The notes below the pieces were generated by a model that saw only the letters and a list, made by a program, of their open reading frames with translations, was not told the origin of the DNA and did no database searches. Shown in pieces: positions 1 to 11,945 of a DNA stretch of 64,000 bases; within the stretch, counting starts at the first letter, position 1; each line of letters opens with the position of its first letter. The DNA is from Fragilaria crotonensis. Taxonomy: Eukaryota; Bacillariophyta; Fragilariophyceae; Fragilariales; Fragilariaceae. A program made the translations under genes and the position numbers. The stretch covers positions 62,001 through 126,000 of the forward strand of contig JAKSYS010000070.1 in assembly GCA_022925895.1 (NCBI GenBank), given 5' to 3'.

Positions 1-2799
1 GACCCCACCAGTTCATCCTGAATGCTATGAAACAATGCCCTTATCATCTTTGCATAGATTCGCAGTCCGTCGGATTCACTCTACACGTTCAACTTGGGTA
101 ACGACGCGACCGCGTTGATCCGAGTTTTAGCAAGTAGTCTACCGTAGTGTTTTGCATAGTTAAGATATCACTGTAGTAACTTTCGACACTTTAACGTCGT
201 TATCCTTGCTGCACAACGATGTTTATGGATCTGGTTCCACTTTCCGTGCACATTCCCATACCAACTGAGCAGCTCCATTTCTTAGACCTGGTGGGGGTTT
301 TGGAAACCAGGTCACTACTAACCTAAGTCATTATGCAACTAAAGTATTACAGTTGGAGCAATTAAAACAGTTTACTCCCTCCATCAAGAAACACGTTGCA
401 CACAAGCGTTACCACTTTCCAGTTCTCATGTGACAAGATGGTCCAGAATCATTCTGCACTACTTCATGTTTGTAGCCACTATTACTGTGAAGGGTGTAGC
501 AGGGATCGGTGAATATATGGGACCCAGGTGTTCAACTGCAGTAACATCAACCAATTGACAAATCTTGGGAAGTTAGCTAGCCACTTGCCTTACAACTGCT
601 ATGTGTGTTACATAAGCAAAAACCACTAAAATCTGTGGTTATCAACTTTAGCTTGCAGAAGTAGTAACTTCAGGTATGGTTAACTGAGTTGGGACAGAAG
701 TCAATAATGCACACGGTTCCCACATCCTGAAATGGGTACAATGCCGGTCCGTCTCCTGCAGCAATTGATCCACCATAACCAGCCATGTCTCTCCTTGGCA
801 TAACCGCGCAACCTATGGTGACTCTTTGTGGAACACTCTGCATCTAACCTCTTGGAATCAAGTTCTCCATGACGCCCAAGAATGGATTGCGGAATTTTAG
901 ACTGTCCGAGTTTGCGGAATAAGGGATTAACATCAGCACCCAAGACTAGCGCCAGCAGAGCATTGTCACTGATGTGTCCAGCAACCACTCTGCACATTTC
1001 TATCAAGCAACAAACCATCAGCAAGGGTTGCAATACAGAATGTGTCTGCCATTACTGAGATTATAGCGTCGTTACGTCAGTCCTCGACAATAATTGATTG
1101 CATTTTATTGAGGTGGTGGTGAAGGTGTCAGAGAAAAGCAAGAAAATGGTGCTGAGAAATGGGCGCCGCGCTATGTTACATACTAAAGCTGCCAATGCTG
1201 TGCAAAGTGGATTGGCCGTGTTGGGGTGTGCTCCTAGGCCTTGACAAAAGACTCAGCGCGGCATTAAGCCGATAACTAGGTTGGTGTTTTTATTTGGCTG
1301 CTCGCTTGCCACTCTTTGTCGGTTTTGTGCCAAACAAGTCAGCATACCCCAAACATTTTGGTCAGCCAATCTGTTGGCATCCACCATTCACATCATCTCC
1401 TTTTGGAGCAAGCAATATCCTTGGGACTCCAAATTCAAGATCTCATGGATGTAAACAACCTGGTGAGAATATTTCTCCAGGGGGTGAAAGCTATTGGCAT
1501 CACAACTGCACGCAGAGCCTACTCCTACCTTCCATTTGCTGGAACTGGTAAATGATATGAACTGACCATAAGTCTCAGATGACATTTGCCTGATAAATGA
1601 CTTGATCCAGCAGTCAACACAGAATCTGGAGAAACTTCTTAACCGTCTCCTGTTGCACAGGAGTGAAGTAGCTGACCACCCCTGCCTTAGTAAAACCCTT
1701 GGCCCATGGATCGTTGAATCCAATATGATCTAGATAGTAGTCATGATGACCCATAACATTAGACTTTCAGAATATCCATTCCCAGCAGGATCTACAACAA
1801 CACTCCTCTTGCAAATCAAAATGTTGTGGTTCAATTCCCACAACATTTGTTTTGTCTGAATGATCTCAGGCATTTGGTACTGCCTTCAATTGTTGCCACC
1901 CTGACTGATACTCCACAAGAAGCAACTGTCAACTAACAATGGCTGTTCCCAGAACTGATATTATAGGTCACATCTTGCTTGTCTGATGAATACATATATA
2001 AACCAAATTATTGGGTTATTCACCGTCTTCCAATCTTTTGTCAAGATCAAAATGTGTACCCCAGCTTGTCCAATGAATACCCTGCTCTGCCATCACCTTG
2101 TGGTTCCAGCAATGGTGCAACAACTTCAAATGGTGGAAAAGCAACTTGCTTGCCCGCTCCTGTACGAAGGCGGCCCACAGAAAATTGTAGCCTGCATCAA
2201 TGCCGACACCACTCAGAATGTTTTGTACTGGTAGCAAATGTGATGGTGTGCAACTTCTGGTTGCAGTTTGTACAACAATTGCATTGCCGAGCATTCAATA
2301 CCATTCCGCTATGTAGTACTACAGGGTTGCCTAAAACATGGGGACATGAGCACAGAGCACAGTGCTCTGGAAATACTGTTGTATGTAATTGCACCTTGTT
2401 TCCGCAGACTTCTCGAGACGACACATTTTTTTGTGGAAAGTTTGGTGTCCGGTGAACAATCGAACAACATTTGGCACGATTGCGTGACAGTTCGAATTTG
2501 GACGTCATCAGTTTTTCAAAGAAATATCATCTCAAGTACACATATACTGGTCAATCACGAGAAACATGATTTCCTAGTATCGATTATGCATACACCTGTA
2601 CGCTTTCTCATACTTGTTCGTGTGCTACTTTTCTCAACTGTCGTCAATTCCACTGCAAAGATTTCTAGTTCATATCACACGTCACAGGTGAAATGAAATC
2701 AGTACCTGAGCGGACTAAATGCGAACTCTTGATTTCCGCGTTTCTCCGTCAAGCATATCGGAGAAATGAATATTCATCGGCCACAATCTTAAAAAATGC
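1..2799. other. Gene-poor left end, no confident gene
   Basis: Only short open frames occur here on both strands, and none carries a domain I recognise. The texture, with many short frames interrupted by stops and fairly even base use, is what a decayed transposon or pseudogene would give. I could not assign a family. No RNA gene or clear promoter was seen. Confidence 0.4.
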
Positions 2800-3815
2800 A
2801 TGGCAGGAATGCGGTTTCTTCTCCGAAACAATATGTTCGCCGATGAGTCGTCCAAGATATACCTTCCTCCAAACTTTCAGCCATCATCACGAGATGTAAT
2901 TTGTGCCCGAGGAAAACAGGCATTCTTACATCCTGGAAACAAGAGGTTTCGCGAGATAATAGCAATGAACATCGCTTCGTACGCAAGCGCAGAATCCAAA
3001 AATGAGAAGTCTTCAATAGTTTGGCGTATCATCGAGGACGTCGGCACTGACGCTAACGGTGGTTTCGTTAAATATTGTTCCACACAGAAATTGTGGTATC
3101 GACTTGGGGATGCGGCATCAAGTAAGTTTGCCGCCCCGTAATCACACCAGACGCTTTCGCAACTCACCGCCATGTTCATACCCATTCCTTTTCTTCTAAC
3201 GAAAAATGTTTCCTATCAGAGGAGAAAGTGGGTCAAACAATTCGGGAGTTAATAACTCAGAAAGATCCCGAAAAGAAAGAAAAGAAGAGAGTGAAAAGAG
3301 CTGTCAACAAGGCCAAGCGAGTAGCGGTCACAAAGTGGGACGCTGCAGACCTTGAACCTATTCCTGTCCCTGGCGTGGTCAAAGCCTCGAGGGATAATTT
3401 GCCACAATGGCCTTCAAATTCCCTTGAACCTGATTGTGTTGAGATGAATGACGAAAATGTAAAATCGGCTTCTCTCCAGCTTATGCTGGACTTGGAGCCA
3501 ATTCCGGTGAAATTCCACCCGCATAATCATTGCCCTCCCGCAGAGTCGGGTCTGCTTCAAATGGCATGGGCGCCTATTCACCAATCAAGGCCGGATATGC
3601 TACATCCGACCAAAATCGCAGTTGAACCTCCAAGATCATACCAGTCGCCACAGCGACAGTTGGATTCGATCTCACTATCTGAGGCGATGTCGGCGGGTGT
3701 TTCCAAGGACGAAAATCTTGACGGAATCGATGGAGAAACACTGTTGCTTCGACGTCACCACTACCTTCCATATAGTAACCTTGAGGCTTACACTGATTTC
3801 CGTCGTCACACTTGA
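2800..3815 (+). CDS. DUF6824-domain protein, two exons
   Basis: Exons are 2800-3121 and 3220-3815. The 98-nt intron has GTAAGT at its 5' end and CAG at its 3' end and joins codons in frame, reading ...DAASKEKVGQTIREL. The first exon holds the hallmark of the diatom DUF6824 family: DVICARGKQAF, HPGNKRFREII, then GGFVKYCSTQKLWYRLGD, and the family's KEKVGQ-type end is restored only by splicing. An in-frame TGA at 2767 makes ATG 2800 the first possible start. The rest of exon 2 is basic at first (KKEKKRVKRAVNKAKR) and then low in structure. The domain's function is unknown to me; many diatom paralogues exist and a DNA-binding or regulatory role is only a guess. The C-terminus is uncertain, because a second frame (3803-3909) stays open up to a GTGAGT donor-like site. 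Confidence 0.75.
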
Positions 3816-4591
3816 AGTTGAGTGAGCTGAGGAATGAGGATGTTCTCGTTTATGAAGTAGACGATGAGCATTATTCAGTTGTTTTGCCGATCCCTTGGAT
3901 TCATTCCATGACATTTCAAGTGAGTCCTCAGTTACGCGCAGAAACATTACGACCGGACTGAGGGGATCCGATCAGATGTCGAGAAACAACCTAGAATATG
4001 TTCGACGTTGCCGGCGACGAAATCATGCCACCGCATCCATGGCGAGAGGGAGATACGGCGTCATACGACCTTCTTCGAGATTGCCTTGGGCAAGTTCTTG
4101 AAATCTTCCAGACAACAGTTGTCGAACGGTAATAAAGTAGTCTCTGAATTAAAAGCCATGGTGTTCAGCGATAGGACCAACATAGGTACACAGGTTAGGC
4201 ATGTGGTCATGTGCGACAGCGAAGCAAACATGACCTGCAAGGACGACTCACTGTACGTTGTTTAGGGCGGAAAACAGACCACAAGACTACAGCAGTTTCG
4301 AGCAACTCACAGGAACATCCTAAGTATTTACTGGGGGAAGTGTGTTGGCATGAGTTATTTGGGATGCTGATACTGAGGACATCGGCACGCCACCATCGAA
4401 GTCACGGCCACATCCATGCACAGAGCATAAGCTTCCCTCGGATTGTCACTCCTCATTTTCGTGAGAGGTTTCCAGGCCTACAGAGGATGACAGCCTTGCG
4501 TCCAAGTTGTTGGTCATCACAAACGTAACTCGATCGGCTATCGAGATAACTCGACAATTCGGACACCATTTCCGGCAATGCCTTTGAGAGA
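3816..4591. other. Spacer between DUF6824 gene and Kelch/U-box gene
   Basis: Several overlapping short plus-strand frames are present but none shows a domain. Part of 3803-3909 could be an extra exon of the upstream gene. The right edge holds the 3' end of the minus-strand Kelch/U-box gene. Confidence 0.35.
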
Positions 4592-6752
4592 CTAAAGGCC
4601 CACTTCTCCCGAACGGTTGCTAAGCATCTCCTGCCTTGTTGATTGTTGCCGACTAGCAGAAACTCGTCTTGATGACTGATTGCTTGACGCGACGCGCTCA
4701 CCGGCGCTTGATCGTCTTTCGAGAGTCGGCCGTGAAGGTGTAGATGTTGACGACCGAGGTCGACTAACTGAATGACCGCTAATTTCCAGGCTTCGGGACC
4801 TGTTTTCTACCTGGCGAGGGCCTCGTCTCGCAGGCGAAGGATGTCGTGCCTTTTCGCGGTTGTTACTGCCTCCAGCAGCAACGATGTTCGCTAAGGGGTC
4901 TGCCACTTCCGGCTCGTTCGCGATTCCGAGCTTCTCTTTCCAAGTCTTGCATTGCGACCGAATATTATGTGAAGGAATCAGCCGACGAGATGGAAGAGGT
5001 TCGTTTGTAAGCGGTGAAGTTGGGCGTTGCGTCTCGTTGAAACGCGAAAACCAAGCTTCGATTGCTGATCGTTCGTATGTGTGACCGTCCATCGCAGTCA
5101 CAGGGTCATCCATTAAGTCGCCAGTGATACAACAGCAAAGTTCACTTGGAGGCTCCAATTCATCCGCATCGTTCGATACCAAATACTCAGGGGCGGAGGT
5201 AGGATTCATGCTTAATTGGGCTTTGTTCTTCTGGAGTTTGCTATCCAGTCGTGAAATCGCATCCCGGCGTTCCTTTTCTGCTTTTGCCACTGACTCTTCC
5301 CGTTCCTTCCGCGCTTGCTTCATTTGCTCCAGGATTTTTTCTCGCTCTTTATCAATTATCCGCAAGCGTTCTTCTAGTGAGGTTACTGTCCGATCAAACT
5401 AATGGGAAGCAGTAGAACGGAGTCAGAAACGGTCAACTTGAAACAATGTTTCACAGGTGGAACATTCAGATTTTGCTTACCATATCTTGAGCTTGTTTCT
5501 TTGATGACTCGTACGTGCTTTTGATCCTCACCCTGTCTTGTTCCAGCATAGAAGATATGGTGTTCGCGAGTGAAATCAAATCTCCGTTGGCCTCGTTGCG
5601 GCTAGGCGGAGACTGATTAAGGTCCAAGAAGTTTCCTAGACTCACTCCGTTTTCGCTTTCCATTGGTAACTCTAGACATTCCACCGACTCAAGATGCTTC
5701 CCATCCTTTCCTCTGCCTCCTATTACAATGATCTTGTTGCCTACAGCAGCTGCCGAGCAACCAAACCTCTTCGACGTCATCTTCGGCACCTCCTTCCACG
5801 CTTGCTTTTCCACATCAAGGATCTCCACCGAAGCTGATGGTGATGTAGAGGATTCTCCGCCGCCTAGAACCACGATGCAGTTTCCAATAACGCATGATGC
5901 ACTCGCGTCTCGTTTTTCCTTCATACTAGGCATCCGACTCCACTTCTGATTGCTCAAATCCAATACTTCGACAGATGACCTGCACCCTCGTTGATTGCCT
6001 GAGGTAGTATGTCCTCCCAGAACAAATACTCGATGACCGAGAGCCGAAGCAGAGCAACCAGCACGTGGCGTCGCCATTTCTGGCAGACTGTGCCATTGTT
6101 GCGCACTAAAGTCGAGGATTTCGACAGTGCCCGATGCATTCTCACCATCCATCCAACCTCCCAAAACCACCACTCTCTTTCCCAACACTGTCACGGCAGC
6201 ACACCCTGCTCTTGGATTCTGCATAGGAGGAAGTCGGTGCCAGTGTAGTGTCGATAGATCGAGATATTCCGCCGTATCAAGGTACTTTCTACCACGTTGA
6301 AATCCACCTACAACGACGACAGCATTATGCTGCTCCAAGTACACCGCGGCGCATCCCATTCTGGCAGTTTTCATCGGTGGATATTCGGACCATTCGTTCG
6401 TAGACACATCAAACATGGCACAGGACTTGAGGAATTTATGTTCCGCATGGTACCCGCCGACCACAAGAATCTTGGAACCCATGATTGCGACAGCAGCACC
6501 TCCCTCGCGTTGTGACTGCATAGGGGCCAACTGTGTCCAGATTACAGATTTAAGCTGTTCCATGGCAACCTTCTTCATTTTGGAGCTGTGGAAAGAATCG
6601 TTGGCTTCCAGATCGTATGGGTTGGAGGAAAGAAGGGTGGTGAATGTGGTGCCGTTGATTTCTGAAATGACTTCCTCGAGAACGGGTTTACGAGCGATAT
6701 GGACTGAGGAGGCACCCAGGCTCGAACAGGCATTGCGTTGTGTTTGAGACAT
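4592..6752 (-). CDS. Kelch-repeat / coiled-coil / U-box protein (probable E3 ubiquitin ligase)
   Basis: Exons run 6752-5481 and 5398-4592. The intron at 5480-5399 (82 nt, GTAAGC...TAG) is phase 0, giving about 692 residues that read ...KKQAQDM then FDRTVTSLEERL. Six Kelch repeats lie at about residues 80-365, each with a GCAA/GCSA turn and a V(V/L)GG strand (KILVVGGY, AVVVVGGF, RVVVLGGW, RVFVLGGH, CIVVLGGG, KIIVIGGR). They are followed by a charged coiled coil (about 405-490) and a U-box (about 509-580: CCCITGDLMDDPVTAMDGHTYER, then IEAWF and SPLTNEPL). The tail is Ser/Arg-rich. A U-box recruits an E2 enzyme, and a Kelch propeller usually binds a substrate, so this should be a stand-alone ligase. 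Kelch domains are usually coupled to BTB or F-box modules, so this pairing is unusual. Two separate genes are unlikely because both splice sites and the frame agree. Confidence 0.85.
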
Positions 6753-7821
6753 ACATGTACTGGAGTACCTGGTACATATACAAGTTCTTGCACCAGTACA
6801 ATGTACTCTGCAGTTCTGTACTTGTTCCTGTTACTGTATTTTACAGTCTAAGGGCTGTTGGCTGTTGGTACAGTCTCTTGACGACAGATACTCCGGACAC
6901 CGGACTCGGGAATTAGTTCGTTTTAATTCTATGTACTCGTACCATGTACCTGGTATGTACTGTGGGACTACTGAGCGCTCGGGACAAGAGTATGACAAAT
7001 TATGTGCAGTATGCAGAATATAATCGAGGTGAAAGCGGCACAAACAAACAGATCTCCATGCACACGATAAGTCCAGGGCATACAATTGAATGTAGTGGCG
7101 ACTGGCATAAATCGAAGGTCATTAGTTGAACTATGACTGAAGGAATGCTGCTAAATGCTAAACGTGGACCTGAGCGGAAATATCAATTGCCCCTTTGTCC
7201 TGGGACTGTACTGTCCTCCGAAGATAGTAGAGTAGCACCTGGAATCAGTATGCACTATGCACGTACAGTACCTAAAACATACGAGTACCTCGTACTCGAG
7301 TACTTCGAATTTCATACTTACACAACGCATCGTATCTCGTATCGTTTAGACTTTAGGCACTGATTGTATGAGGTACAAGTACTCGTATCATACGGCTAGT
7401 AGGATATTCCAGACGCTGCGGAGTATGCATACACATAGTAAGAGACAAAAAGAGATGTCATAGCCTCAGAGACATCAACAGTTCTACGTCGGAATGCGGA
7501 AGTCCTATTGCTCTGAAAAATTATGTACTCCGTGTATGTCCCCTAATCGAGCCGGTCGAGCTTTTCTAAAAAAATCGACTCCATAAATTATATCGCAATC
7601 AAGTTGCACATCAACTTTACCTACAAAACACAGACTGCTCCTCTGAGGACAGAATTACCGTACAATGTACCAGTAGTCAGTAGAACTCAGTACTCCCGTA
7701 CACTATTGCAGGTGATGGCCGGCTCGATTAGGGGACATACACGGGCTCCCTGCTGCATGCCTGGTCATTGGTCACACTCTGGTCGGCGGTGTTAAGAAGG
7801 AATTGAGTATATTATAAGTTA
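6753..7821. other. GTAC-rich spacer
   Basis: No gene seen. The stretch is dense in the self-complementary word GTAC, often in phrases such as GTACCTGGTAC or CTCGTACTCGAGTAC. It also contains the inverted-repeat element at 7530-7744. It probably includes the promoter of the Kelch/U-box gene, but no core element could be singled out. Confidence 0.5.
7530..7744. repeat. 215-bp element with 26-bp perfect inverted ends (MITE candidate)
   Basis: Positions 7530-7555 and 7719-7744 are exact reverse complements over 26 bp, beginning CCGTGTATGTCCCC. The 163-bp interior has no open frame of note. The flanks show no obvious target-site duplication, so a MITE is likely but unproven; a chance foldback from an inverted local duplication is the alternative. 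Confidence 0.6.
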
Positions 7822-8397
7822 CTAGTGGGTACCTCCCAATTGGTCGGACTTTTGGAATACGTGTACGGTATGGGTTGTGCACGGTTGTGTGTACTGTTTG
7901 TAAAGTTCAGTACTATACGCAAGTAGTGCAGTACCCCAGAGTGGTCATACTCCGTAACAGACGCACGCACTGACGCAACTACGTATATGCAAATCTTACC
8001 GACATCGCTTACGGAGTACTCCAGTATGCATGTATGACATATATCATACTCCCGAGTATGAGACAGTATTCATTTGATCCAGTACCCCAGAGTGGTCATA
8101 CTCCGTAACAGACGGACGCACGCACGCACACACGCACACAATTAATTTATAACTAGTGGGTGCCTCCCAATTGGTCGGACTTTTGGAATACGTGTACGGT
8201 AAAAACGAAAAAACCCACGCCTCCCAATTGGTCGGACTTTTGGAATACATGTACGGTATGGGTTGTGCACGGTTGTGTGTAGTGGCAAGCGTGCTGCAAA
8301 TGATGTGTTTTACAACACAATTAGATGAGGAAAAAAAGTGACAAATTCATAGAAATTTGCTAATTTAGATTGCCAAAATACACAGTATTGAAGTTGT

Positions 8398-9760
8398 TTA
8401 CAAATCCTGTTGATGATACTGAGGGCACAGTTTTGATATCAGGACCTCCTTATAAACAATGTTGTGCAGAAGATGACCATCAGTAAATATGAAAAGATCA
8501 TGTGGGTTACGAACTCTTGAGAGAGCAACGTAAAGCTGGCCATGTGCAAATACACCTTGTGGCAAGAAAATGCCAACTCTTCGCAATGTTTGACCTTGAC
8601 TCTTGTTGATCGTCATTGCATATGCTGGTTGAACTGGAAACTGACGTCGTTTGAAGACAAATGGCAGCTCATCTTGAGGTGATAGGAGAGCAATCCGTGG
8701 TATGTCCACAATTTCTGCAGTGGTAGGAATCAAACACTGGAGGACAGACTGTGAGATACGGCGAACAATGAGACGGGTGCCATTGCTGAGTGTGCTTGAT
8801 AGGTTTCGGAGCAGCATGACCAACATGCCTTTTTTCAGAGTGAGGCAATGTGGTGGAAGGCCAGATAGCTCCAAAGAGTTCAGGAATTCAGGAGGATAGA
8901 GGGTATGTGCAGGATCATTAGGTTCCTCAGATATGATGTTGTCAATACTGAGAAACACATGTTCATCATGAGGTAGCCTTGAGGTTACCATATCATTGAT
9001 TCTTTGAACATCTTTGTTTTTAGGACATAGAATAGCACGTTCAGACCAATAGGCTGGTTCATTGGAAGAAAAATCATCAAACACATGCTCAACCAGTTCG
9101 TTTGTATCCTGAGGCTGGAATATATAAGATGGTAGATTTATTGGGGAAGGCTCCATATCCTCGCCGATCCTCAACAGGAAAGATGCAAAATGGGAAAGTA
9201 CTTCTTGGAACTCTGGGTTAGCATTCGTGTTCTGTAAGTCCATTCGCAATCGCATATTTTCAGAGAGTTGCATTACATTCACAGATGATGTTTGCCAGAC
9301 TTTGGATTGTAGGACAGTTGAATGCACAGTGGTAGCTCTTCCAGCATGGCGTAGTATGGGAAGCACTTGACGAAAGTCACCACCCATGACGACAACCAAG
9401 CCACCAAAAGGAGCATCATTACGTTCAAGTAAATCACAAAGAGACTGTGAAAGAACATCAAGACCAACACCCTTAAGCATTGTGATCTCATCAATGATCA
9501 AAATCTTTGCAACCTTCATAACTTCTGCCTTCTCTTTTGATAGGTTGCACATGGATGTTTCATATAATTGAATTGGAAGCCCGGATATATAGTGCAGAGT
9601 ACGGCCCAAAGGGGCAAAGTTTGAGGCAGCAATGCCTGATATGGCCGTTGCAAGGGCAACCTTCCCTTCACTGCGCACCTTGGCAAGGATCATCCTGAAC
9701 AACTCCGTCTTACCTGAGCCTGCAGGTCCATCAACAAAATAAACATTTTCTGATTTTCAG
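8398..9760 (-). pseudogene. PIF1-like helicase domain of the Helitron
   Basis: This is the C-terminal helicase of the RepHel protein. Walker A reads VDGPAGSGKTEL (about 9743-9708), Walker B is ILIIDEITML, then GGDFRQVLPI, and the last motifs are YAMTINKSQGQTL and LYVALSRVRN. The helicase is complete from Walker A to its stop at 8398. Just upstream of Walker A the frame closes with a stop, while the neighbouring frame reads the expected ...GTENQ, so an indel in an A-run separates it from the Rep part. In Helitrons this domain unwinds DNA during rolling-circle transposition. Confidence 0.85.
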
Positions 9761-11945
9761 TACCAGCATTGTTGTTCACAGAAGCAAGTACAGCATCAAA
9801 AATAGCACGCTGTTCAAGATTCAGGAGAGGAGGCGATCCAGCTGCTGTTGAATATCAGTGTTGGATGATGACAGCTGCAATTCTAACAAATGGTTGACTG
9901 AATTGTTGTCCATGGCACTCCCATGCTCCTCAACCAGAAGTGTGCGGAGGGATGGTATCCATTCGAATACAGAACGGCTGTGCATTATCCCCAGAAGGGC
10001 ATCAAGTTTACGCACAAGGAGGTCCTGCAGGTGTTGTTCACTAAGGCTGGGTTGACGGTGTGCATAGTCTTCTGACAGGGCAGCCCAGTGAGAGTCATAG
10101 AGTGACCTTGGGTCAGAGACATCACAGTTGAAGAGGATGATTGCAAAAGTCTTCTGAGCCTTGCTGGGAGAGTGTCTGTGTGGCTTCCTGCATGGCTCGA
10201 TGCCACTCAGTATCATCATCTAGAAGACCCAATGTACGACAGGCATCTTGAAATGTTGGACAAAGTACATCATCAACGGTTCGTAGAGCTTCAAAGCTTG
10301 TTGCACCTTTCACTACAGTCAACATCCTTCGCAGGAAGTATCTCTCACCAGAAGAAGGGGAAGCACTGTAGAGGCGAGACACAGTGGGAATGTCTGCCGG
10401 TGATTGGAGCGTCGTACCCAGCACTTCTCGACACCAGCACTTTTCCATGTGTAGTGTTGTGGGATGTCATGATAAAGGAACTGGCGAGCATACTGATCAT
10501 GCCGATTGAGGTCCAACCAGGCAGTCAATTGTGTACAGGGTGGTCCTCTTGCAAGCACTTGAGCAACATTTTCATTTTCCTCAAAAACCACCGATTGCTG
10601 ATTGGGAAGATGGAACATTAGGCGCATCACATTGGGCTTCTCTGAATGTAGACGAAGGCTGAAGAGGCGCCAGCATGCCTCTGATGCAGAGACATAACGT
10701 CCATCAAGATAGAGCTTGATCTCATCAACATCTTCCCCCCATCTGGACTGCAGCACGGTCGTGTCCCTTGTATACATACTTGTAGAGGTACTTGACGGCC
10801 TGCACTGAATTGCACACCTCAACATTGATATGACAATCATACTTCTTGGTAAGATGGCAATTATATGGCACAACCCAGCGGTTGTCCAACTCAGCTCCTC
10901 GAACAGTTACAGTCCTTCCATCATCACGTCGATGATATTGAGGGAATCCATCATCATTGAGTGTTGTCTCATCTTGAAAGGGCCGGGGATACTTGTCCTT
11001 GCATTCACCTGCTGGCTTTGTAGAACTATTACAACACTTCAAATTTTTCCATCGATTGGGGGAAACTTTGGTGCCACAGGGCCCATGCAACATACACCTC
11101 TTCACAGTTGCAAAAAAGTTCAGGATCTATCAATGCATCTGGGATCTCAGCTGAAACAATATGGTCAATGTCAGATTCTGTGCGCGGTTTGTCATTCTCT
11201 GCCAAAATGACCAGTACATGTGCATGCGGCAATCCTCGCTTCTGAAATTCGATGGTGTAGATAGCAGCCACAACCCTTCCAAGCACTTGCCGCTTCTGGA
11301 GGTCAATCATCATCTCTGTAAATTTGAGATGGAACACTCGTGCCACCAAATCTGGTCTGTCATTTACAGTTTGGCCAGGAAGAAGGTTTTCAACAACTTC
11401 TGGCCACTGCGGATTGGTTGTCATTGTAATAAAGAGGTCTGGCTTGCCCATTCGGCGCACAATTGCCAATGCATCCTGGCAAAGCTGGTGCATGTTTCTT
11501 GCACTTCAATGTGAGATGAAGGCAGAATGATTCGTCGCCCCAGCTGTCGAGTGTTTGTCACATCCTCACCAGCAACAGCATCTGCAATGCCTTGATAAAG
11601 TTCAGCACGCAATCTTGGTTGATTAAGACGGATGAAATTAAGACGGCCTTGTTCCACTTGGGCATAGCAGTCCACAATGTATTGGTGAAACAGCTTCCTG
11701 CAAAGTGAAGGTGATTGGAGAACTGAGCAGCAGGTCGTACAAAAAGCCGAAATGCAGCATGCATGAGGCAAGTTAATCTTGTCAAATGTGGAGTCGTAGC
11801 ATTTGGACCAGTTTGCATCATGCCAGGATGCCAGCCTCCTGGGAGCCTGTTGGAAAAAGGAGTACATATGCCAGTGGAGAATAGTCGGGATGGAGCTCTG
11901 AGATTGACTGAATTGCTCCAGCACAAAGCAATACTCGAATATCAC
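9761..11945 (-). pseudogene. Rep (HUH endonuclease) and linker part of the Helitron, frame-disrupted
   Basis: Conserved Helitron pieces lie in order but in changing frames: QGRLNFIRLNQPRLRAELY and RRIILPSSHI (about 11680-11510), KPDLFITMTTNPQWPEV (about 11450-11400), the HUH motif in FQKRGLPHAHVLVIL (about 11250-11210), and the catalytic-tyrosine region VKYLYKYVYKGHD (about 10810-10770). DEIKLYLDGRYVSASEACWR follows (about 10720-10660), then a linker to the helicase. At least four frame changes occur, for example after LLFPTGSQEAG, where GWHPG continues in another frame. The HUH His residues and the tyrosine motif are present. Confidence 0.8.

Noticed and set aside
1-2690. A transposon gene at the left end
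   Set aside because: No motif of any family could be read with confidence in any frame.
3775-3817. A 43-nt intron at the end of the DUF6824 gene
   Set aside because: Removing it leads straight into a stop codon and it is shorter than any supported intron here.
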